This document shows, piece by piece, positions 62,554 to 64,000 of a DNA stretch of 64,000 nt. This DNA is from Actinomycetes bacterium (lineage in GTDB: Bacteria; Actinomycetota; Acidimicrobiia; Acidimicrobiales; RAAP-2). The notes beneath the pieces were generated by a model that had not been told where the DNA came from, searched no databases, and saw only the letters and a list, made by a program, of their open reading frames with translations. Location of the stretch: NCBI GenBank assembly GCA_021786095.1, contig JAJYNX010000023.1, forward strand, positions 68,739-132,738, written 5' to 3'. Position numbers and translations under genes: made by a program. How positions within the stretch are numbered: position 1 is the stretch's first letter; each line of letters starts with the position of its first letter.

Positions 62554-63551
62554 CGCTCGTCGCCGAGAGTGGCCACCATGACGGCCTTGATCGTGTGCAG
62601 GCGGTTCTCGGCCTCGTCGAAGACCAGGGACGCCGGTGACTCGAACACCTCGTCGGTCACCTCGAGGGCTGCGAGCCCCCGACGCGCGAGCAGCGCGCGA
62701 CCCACCTCGGTGTCGGCGGAGTGCATGGCCGGCAGACAGTGCAGGAACTTCACCGCCGGGTTGCCCGTGTCGCGAACGAGTGCCGCGTTCACCTGGTAGG
62801 GGAGCAGTTGATCGATCCGCTCATCCCACTGCTCCTCGGGCTCGCCCATGGAGAGCCACACGTCGGTGTAGAGGAAGTCGGCGCCGCGAGCCGCCACTGC
62901 GGGATCGTCGCCGATGTGGATGCGCGCTCCCGATCGCGTGGCGAGCTCGCGCGCCAGTGACTGCACTGACGCGGGCGGCTGCAGCTCCCGAGGAGCCGCG
63001 AGGCGCACGTCCATTCCGATAATGGCGGCGGTGACGAGGAGGGACCGCGCCGTGTTGTTGCGCGCGTCGCCGAGGTAGCACAGCGAGACCTCCTCCAGCG
63101 GCCGGTCGAGGTGATCGGTGATGGTCAGGACGTCGGCCAGCATCTGGGTGGGGTGCCACTGATCCGTCAACCCGTTCCACACCGGGACCCCCGCGTGGTG
63201 GCCGAGCGTCTCCACGAGGTCTTGGGAGAAGCCCCGGTACTCGATCCCGTCGTAGAGGCGACCGAGGACGCGCGCCGTGTCCATCATCGACTCCTTGCGG
63301 CCAAGCTGGGTCTCCCCCGGACCGAGGTAGCTGACGTGCGCACCGCGATCGTGAGCCGCCACCTCAAACGCCGCGCGCGTGCGCGTCGACGTCTTCTCGA
63401 AGATCAGGGCGATGTTCTTGCCCGCGAGGGATGCGGGCTCGGTCCCAGCTCGCTTCTCCTCGCGCACCCGTCGCGCGAGCTCGACGAGGTGCAGCAACTC
63501 CTCCTTCGTGAAGTCGATCTCCTTCAGCAGGCTCCGGCCTCGCAGATCCAT
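62550..63551 (-). CDS. arcB: Ornithine carbamoyltransferase (catabolic, ArcB type)
   Basis: The 333-residue enzyme has the carbamoyl-phosphate motif [15 protein letters not shown], the [12 protein letters not shown] block and the ornithine-binding FLHCLPA. Its position between arcA and arcC shows that it works in the catabolic direction, splitting citrulline to ornithine and carbamoyl phosphate. The arginine-synthesis enzyme is probably encoded elsewhere. Confidence 0.95.
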   Translation of the reverse strand: MDLRGRSLLKEIDFTKEELLHLVELARRVREEKRAGTEPASLAGKNIALIFEKTSTRTRAAFEVAAHDRGAHVSYLGPGETQLGRKESMMDTARVLGRLYDGIEYRGFSQDLVETLGHHAGVPVWNGLTDQWHPTQMLADVLTITDHLDRPLEEVSLCYLGDARNNTARSLLVTAAIIGMDVRLAAPRELQPPASVQSLARELATRSGARIHIGDDPAVAARGADFLYTDVWLSMGEPEEQWDERIDQLLPYQVNAALVRDTGNPAVKFLHCLPAMHSADTEVGRALLARRGLAALEVTDEVFESPASLVFDEAENRLHTIKAVMVATLGDER

Positions 63552-63592
63552 GGCGTCTCCTCATCTCACTCGAATTCGGCACTGTACTCGAC

Positions 63593-64000
63593 TCACGTGC
63601 CCTCGACGGGATCGCGCTCGAGGGGGCAGGTCATGCACCGGGGACCGCCGCGGCCGCGTCCGAGCTCGCTGCCGGCCACGCTGACGACCTCGACCCCACT
63701 GCGGCGCAGCATCGTGTTGGTCGCCACGTTGCGCTCGTAACCGAACACGACCCCCGGCGCGACCGCGAGGTAGTTGTTGCCGTCGTCCCACTGCTCGCGC
63801 TGCGCCGCGCGGGCGTCCTCGTCGGTGGTGAGCACCATCACCTCGTCCACGCCGAGCAGCGGCGCGAGGGTCTCCCAGAGACTGTGATTGCGGATGACCG
63901 CCACGGCCCCCGGCTCGTCGCCGGGCGTGATGGTCCAACTGCGCAGGTGCCGGTCGACGTAGGGGTACAGCACGAACGTGCCGCGATCGACCATCGTCAT
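63593..64000 (-). CDS. arcA: Arginine deiminase ArcA, C-terminal part (cut by window end)
   Basis: The visible 135 residues are the end of arginine deiminase: [21 protein letters not shown], then [58 protein letters not shown]. The Cys in PRCMTCP is the catalytic nucleophile. The N-terminal two thirds lie beyond position 64000. It is the first gene of arcA-arcB-arcC, 41 bases before arcB. Confidence 0.93.
   Translation of the reverse strand: MTMVDRGTFVLYPYVDRHLRSWTITPGDEPGAVAVIRNHSLWETLAPLLGVDEVMVLTTDEDARAAQREQWDDGNNYLAVAPGVVFGYERNVATNTMLRRSGVEVVSVAGSELGRGRGGPRCMTCPLERDPVEGT

Overview
The window is high-GC actinobacterial chromosome, most like Acidimicrobiia or a neighbouring deep actinobacterial lineage. 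This placement is an inference from the mix of families (DUF3040, DUF4232 and DUF6457 proteins, a neocarzinostatin-like fold, an ImuA'-ImuB-DnaE2 mutasome, DosR-like boxes) and from many genes that begin 5-7 bases after a TANNNT -10 element, i.e. leaderless genes. No rRNA or species marker is present.

Layout. Positions 1-4.1 kb are a lower-density, partly decayed accessory zone: a secreted DUF4232 protein, a tRNA-Lys(TTT), and a 2.1-kb segment bounded by a 40-base duplication of the tRNA 3' end that carries a zinc-ribbon NERD nuclease-like gene. From 4.4 to 20.2 kb runs a very large molybdenum cofactor block: mobA, DUF6457, fdhD, a YdeP-type formate dehydrogenase-like enzyme, moeA, a membrane cytochrome b with an MsrP-like molybdoenzyme, moaC, moaA, a BNR-propeller/MoaD-like pair, an HTH-Mop regulator, modBC (fused) and modA, moaE, moaD, mogA and a second moaC. 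The two MoaC proteins are each missing part of the catalytic set, and the parts they keep are complementary. This is the most interesting observation in the window.

From 20.4 to 37.4 kb lies mixed metabolism and envelope: small membrane proteins, a Gmad2 lipoprotein-like protein, a DHA2 MFS exporter with a 24-base palindromic operator, flavodoxin, epimerase, a fibronectin/neocarzinostatin-like secreted protein, SDR, PPK2, aldehyde dehydrogenase, a YbhF-like ABC-2 exporter split over two ATPase genes, tandem rhodanese, and an FAD-linked oxidase. From 37.5 to 46.3 kb are ychF, ahcY, a ribonucleoside hydrolase/ribokinase/NMT1-type ABC transporter operon and two tandem PIG-L deacetylases. From 46.4 to 49.5 kb a divergent Nramp-family transporter is paired with a membrane-free MgtE-N/CBS protein; a foldable leader lies between them.

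From 49.6 to 58.5 kb are threonine aldolase, a hotdog thioesterase, a KAS III homologue, a nucleotidyltransferase, and the SOS mutasome imuA'-imuB-dnaE2 with a LexA box on its start codon, divergent from an SRAP protein. From 59 to 64 kb is a hypoxia/starvation module: an APC-type antiporter, universal stress protein, Hsp20, carbamate kinase, ornithine carbamoyltransferase and the C-terminal part of arginine deiminase, with DosR-like boxes in front of the stress genes and the antiporter.
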